Positions 5,347 through 8,254 of a stretch of DNA of 8,254 nt are shown one piece after another. Source of the stretch: Deltaproteobacteria bacterium (GTDB taxonomy: Bacteria > Desulfobacterota > JAENJC01). Location of the stretch: assembly GCA_016844545.1 (NCBI GenBank), contig JAENJC010000160.1, positions 1-8,254 on the forward strand, in the 5' to 3' direction. The position numbers and the translations under genes are program-made. Positions within the stretch are counted from its first letter, which is position 1; each line of letters begins with the position of its first letter. The notes under the pieces were generated by a model. That model made no database searches, was not told the DNA's origin, and worked only from the letters and a program-made list of their open reading frames with translations.

Positions 5347-6012
5347 TTAATCCTCCTCCTTGAGCCGTGCCATCTGCTCCACGTCAAGCGAGTCAAAGGC
5401 GGTATTGATATGGAAAAAGAATATGCCGAATATGAATGCCGCAATAAGGATGTCGAGGCCAACCCCAAGCTCAACGACAAGCGGCATCCCGTAGGTGGCG
5501 CTGGTTGCGGCAAAAAAAAGCCCGTTTTCCATGGAGAGGAAGCCGATGATCTGGGCCACAGCATGCCTCCTAGTTATCATCATGAGGAGCCCAAGAAGGA
5601 CTGTGGCCAAAGCAACCGCAATCGTCGATTTCGTCATATGGGTGGATATCTCCCTGATGGGCGCGGTAAGACTGTATGAGAATACCACAAGGGCGATCCC
5701 TATGAGCATAGTGGTAGGGACATTTACAACGGTGTCAATCTCCTTACGTATCTTGAGGCGCATGATAAGGACGTGCAGGATATAAGGCAGCACTATGACC
5801 TTCAGGACCAGGGTCAGGAGTGATGAGATATAGAGGTGGTGCTTTTCAGCAACAAAACCTACTACGGCAGTGCTAATGGACAGGAATAGTCCCTGCCATG
5901 CAAAGAGATGCAGCAGCCCGTAAATTCTCCTCTGGACAAGAAGGCCGAAGGCGGTAAGGAGGATTAGCGCGGCAAGGACGCTGTTAATCTGGGCTGCAAG
6001 GCTTGTTGTCAT
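5347..6012 (-). CDS. hyfE: HyfE-like membrane subunit (NuoK-related)
   Basis: This 221-residue integral membrane protein matches HyfE, a hydrogenase-4 membrane subunit whose C-terminal part is related to NuoK of complex I. It helps form the proton path between the NuoH-like and antiporter subunits. Several hydrophobic segments are visible, for example around 10-28, 40-55, 62-86, 100-115, 130-147 and 180-202. Charged residues within or near membrane helices, likely for proton transfer, include Glu162 in FLSMENGLFF and Glu181/Asp187 in VVELGVGLDILIAAF. The tail is charged (EQMARLKEED). The ATG at 6012 follows the hyfC-like stop by 12 bp, with AGGGG 9 nt before it. The final codons contain the hyfF-like ribosome binding site. 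Length is normal for the family (about 216), and nothing looks damaged. Confidence 0.9.
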   Translation of the reverse strand: MTTSLAAQINSVLAALILLTAFGLLVQRRIYGLLHLFAWQGLFLSISTAVVGFVAEKHHLYISSLLTLVLKVIVLPYILHVLIMRLKIRKEIDTVVNVPTTMLIGIALVVFSYSLTAPIREISTHMTKSTIAVALATVLLGLLMMITRRHAVAQIIGFLSMENGLFFAATSATYGMPLVVELGVGLDILIAAFIFGIFFFHINTAFDSLDVEQMARLKEED

Positions 6013-6024
6013 AATACTTATCCC

Positions 6025-6972
6025 CTACTCCAGCATAAAATATGAAAGCATCCCCAATGTAGCAAACAGGAATGAGCTTCCCAGAAACTCCGGTACCCTG
6101 AAGAGCCTCATCTTTGCAAGACCGATCTCTATCATGACAAGACCTATACCTGTGGCAGTCAGCTTTGCTATCAGGGATAAGGCTGCGATATACAAAGCAG
6201 GAAAATCATTTGCCGCAGCTATCCCCCAGGGGAAGAATGCCGCTATCCCTAAAGTTGCAAACAGAAAGAGCTTCATCATCCCGGCCCATTCTATTAACGC
6301 CAGGTGCCTCCCGGAGTATTCAAGGATCATCCCTTCATGTATCATCGTAAGCTCAAGATGGGTTGCAGGGTTGTCAACGGGTATCCTCCCTGTCTCCGCC
6401 AGGGCGATAAGAACAAATGACAGCAGGGCGAAGGCGAGGGAAGGCCTGAGAATAAATTCTCCGTGTGCTATTACCTGGACCATCTGGGAAAGTGAAGTCG
6501 ATTTGCATACAAGGGAGACTGTGAATATGGCCATTAGCATGGCCGGTTCAGCCATTGATGCAATGGTCTTTTCACGGCTTGACCCCATCCCGCCGAAGGC
6601 AGTGCCTATGTCCATCCCTGCGAGGGCCGTGAAAAACCTGGCTATCGTGAACAGGGATATAAGTGCAATAATGTCGGCAGTTGCTGAAAGAGGCAGGTCC
6701 ACGGATAGTATGGGGATTATCCCCCCCGCCAGAACGGCTGAGCCGAAGACGACATATGGAGTAAACCTGAATATCCATGATGCGTTTTCGGCAAGGACTA
6801 TGTCCTTATGGAAGAGTTTCATCAGATCCCGGTATGGTTGCAATACTCCTGCAGTCGTTCTCCCCTGAAACCAGCACTTCAGAGTCTTCACCCAACCGGC
6901 AAAGACCGGGGCGGCGAAAAGAAGGATGACTATCTGTAAACCCTCCAATATGTGAGGAAAGATTTCACTCAT
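6025..6972 (-). CDS. hyfC: HyfC/NuoH-like membrane subunit
   Basis: This 315-residue protein is the NuoH / HycD / HyfC subunit that links the peripheral arm to the membrane proton channels. Family signatures are clear: QPYRDLMKLFHKD (45-57), ALAGMDIGTAFGGMGSSRE (117-134, on the cytoplasmic side facing the redox subunits) and AETGRIPVDNPATHLELT (192-209), followed by IHEGMILEYSG. The conserved acidic residues of the E-channel region (Glu193, Asp200, Glu207, Glu213, Glu218) are present. About eight membrane helices can be seen, and the length is that of E. coli HyfC. The ATG at 6972 overlaps the hyfB-like stop as ATGA. The gene is intact and the assignment to this family is secure. Whether it belongs to a hydrogenase or to an Ehr-type complex follows from the large subunit, not from this protein. 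Confidence 0.92.
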   Translation of the reverse strand: MSEIFPHILEGLQIVILLFAAPVFAGWVKTLKCWFQGRTTAGVLQPYRDLMKLFHKDIVLAENASWIFRFTPYVVFGSAVLAGGIIPILSVDLPLSATADIIALISLFTIARFFTALAGMDIGTAFGGMGSSREKTIASMAEPAMLMAIFTVSLVCKSTSLSQMVQVIAHGEFILRPSLAFALLSFVLIALAETGRIPVDNPATHLELTMIHEGMILEYSGRHLALIEWAGMMKLFLFATLGIAAFFPWGIAAANDFPALYIAALSLIAKLTATGIGLVMIEIGLAKMRLFRVPEFLGSSFLFATLGMLSYFMLE

Positions 6973-8254
6973 CTCAAGAGCACCAGCAACACTATTATCG
7001 TTATAAAAGGATAGATAAGGTACATCTGTATCCGCCCCTGCTGGAGCTTTCCGACCTGCCTGGCAATCCAGAAAGAGGCATCAGCCACAGGCTGGTAAAG
7101 CCAGTTCCACATCCTGTCCCTTATCTTAAGGGAGTAATATATCCTCTTCGGGAACGCCTTCTGCCCATGCTCCGCATCCACCTCTATCCGCTCCCTTATA
7201 TTGAAAAGGAACCCGAATATCCTTCTTATCGGCATAGAAAAGGCGGTTCCGGTATACTGCATCCTCGGCGTGATTTTCTCAAAGCCGCAGCCCCAGAGCG
7301 GCACTCTATGTATAGTCGTACCACGGGCATGGAGGATGATGTAAACCAGGGCGACTATAGCTATTATTCCAAGCAATATCACAGGCCCTGAATATGACGC
7401 CCGCGTGTACGAGATAGGCGTGAGCCACATCCAGCCGAACTCACCGGCGGAAGCTGCTATCCTCCCGCCAATAAGCCTCTCCGGCACGATGTCCATCCAG
7501 TCGATCACGAAAGTTGGGAGAACCCCAAGAAATAAGCACATTGCAGCGGCCAGGACCATCCCTGTCTTCATGAAACCGTCTACCTCATGGATATGGGTGT
7601 CGTGGTTGCCTCTCCAGTGCCCAAGGAAAGTAATGCCGAAGGCCTTTACAAAGCATGTGGCCGCCAGGGCGGCAGTCAGAGCAAGTATCGCCGCCCCTAA
7701 CGGTATCAGGAGCTTCAGAAGGGGGTTTGGCAGGGCCGGAGAAAGCAAAAAGGCCTGGAATGTCAGCCATTCAGAGACGAAGCCGTTAAAAGGAGGCAGC
7801 GCCGATATAGATACAGACCCAATCAGGAAGAGGGCCGCTGTCCAAGGCATCCTGTGGATGAGGCCACCCATCCCTTCCATACTCCTCTCATGGGTAGCAT
7901 GAAGCACAGCCCCTGCCCCCATGAAAAGGAGCCCCTTGAACATCGCATGGTTAAGAGTATGATAAAGCGCTGCTATCAGGGCTAGGGCTGAGAGGGCGGT
8001 CATATTGAAAGATGCAAAAACCATCGCCATCCCTGTGCCAATGAGTATGATACCTATGTTTTCCACCGATGAGTAAGCAAGCAGGCGCTTCAAGTCCTGC
8101 TGAAGGACAGCGAACAGTATTCCCATGACTGCAGTAATGAGGCCGAATATCAGGATGACCGCCCCCCACCACCATGGGAATACCCTGATAAGGTCGAAGG
8201 CCACCCGGATTATCCCGTATATGGCAGTCTTTAGCATCACCCCGCTCATCAGGG
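6969..8254 (-). CDS. hyfB: HyfB/NuoL-like antiporter subunit, C-terminal part
   Basis: The 5' end lies beyond the window, and about 427 residues are visible up to a TGA that overlaps the hyfC-like start. It is an antiporter-like proton-pumping subunit of the membrane arm. Counting from the Met at 8249, SGVMLKTAIYGI (2-13) has the conserved lysine of the central proton axis. The sequence QQDLKRLLAYSSVENIG (50-66) follows a membrane helix, and LYHTLNHAMFKGLLF (95-109) holds the histidine/lysine of the second half-channel. ALPPFNGFVSEWL (150-162) is a family motif. The later part has VPLWGCGFEKITPRMQYTGT, a soluble amphipathic section, and a final hydrophobic anchor (FITIIVLLVLL), all typical of HyfB rather than NuoL. 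Full HyfB is about 660-670 residues, so roughly the first third is missing. It also serves as an internal reference for the helix lost from the hyfF-like gene. Confidence 0.92.
   Translation of the reverse strand, partial: LMSGVMLKTAIYGIIRVAFDLIRVFPWWWGAVILIFGLITAVMGILFAVLQQDLKRLLAYSSVENIGIILIGTGMAMVFASFNMTALSALALIAALYHTLNHAMFKGLLFMGAGAVLHATHERSMEGMGGLIHRMPWTAALFLIGSVSISALPPFNGFVSEWLTFQAFLLSPALPNPLLKLLIPLGAAILALTAALAATCFVKAFGITFLGHWRGNHDTHIHEVDGFMKTGMVLAAAMCLFLGVLPTFVIDWMDIVPERLIGGRIAASAGEFGWMWLTPISYTRASYSGPVILLGIIAIVALVYIILHARGTTIHRVPLWGCGFEKITPRMQYTGTAFSMPIRRIFGFLFNIRERIEVDAEHGQKAFPKRIYYSLKIRDRMWNWLYQPVADASFWIARQVGKLQQGRIQMYLIYPFITIIVLLVLLR

Noticed and set aside
6134..6868. 244-codon open frame on the plus strand
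   Set aside because: It lies wholly opposite the intact hyfC-like gene, and its composition is that of a reverse-complemented membrane protein.
7405..7902. 165-codon open frame on the plus strand
   Set aside because: It is antisense to the hyfB-like gene and shows no recognisable domain.

Overview
The window looks like a bacterial chromosome fragment of roughly 50% GC. Most of it is one minus-strand operon for a membrane-bound complex of the hydrogenase-4 / complex I superfamily. Next to it are a small RNA-binding-protein/ribosomal-protein operon and the end of a glutamate synthase gene. The S21-type protein, the RRM protein and the gene content suggest an anaerobic or microaerophilic uncultured lineage such as Nitrospirota or a deltaproteobacterial group. 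This is a weak guess, because nothing here fixes the taxonomy.

Layout. (1) Positions 1-772, plus strand: C-terminal half of gltD, the NADPH-dependent glutamate synthase small subunit, cut by the window edge. (2) 773-852: a convergent spacer with an imperfect hairpin that may terminate transcription from both sides. (3) 853-1435, minus strand: a two-gene operon of a glycine-rich RRM RNA-binding protein followed 6 bp later by rpsU (ribosomal protein S21). rpsU starts at TTG and carries a one-base frameshift here. (4) 1436-1687: leader and promoter region of that operon. It has a TTGACA-type promoter and a strong intrinsic terminator lying between promoter and gene, plus a hairpin just behind the hydrogenase-like operon. 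(5) 1688-8254, minus strand, in transcription order: hyfB-like (5' end outside the window), hyfC-like, hyfE-like, hyfF-like (broken), hyfG-like (NuoC-NuoD fusion) and, after a 179-bp gap, hyfI-like (NuoB-type). Spacing is tight, with ATGA overlaps (B/C and F/G), a stop-ATG abutment (E/F) and a 12-bp spacer (C/E), so the subunits are probably co-translated.

The complex has a proton-pumping membrane arm (B, C, E, F) and a peripheral arm with a large subunit (G) and an Fe-S small subunit (I). The large subunit lacks three of the four cysteines that bind Ni-Fe in true hydrogenases: CxxC is replaced by SGDT, and DPCxxC by DPSxVC. It therefore probably does not make or oxidise H2. It resembles the 'energy-converting hydrogenase-related' (Ehr) complexes noted in Geobacter and relatives, whose electron partner is unclear. 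HyfD- and HyfH-like subunits are absent from the sequenced part. The gap where a hyfH ferredoxin gene would sit holds a palindromic repeat instead.

Two conserved genes (rpsU and hyfF) carry lesions. Either the assembly has errors or these genes really are damaged. The hyfF lesion is a deletion of about 47 nt that removes one transmembrane helix, as judged by comparison with hyfB in the same window.
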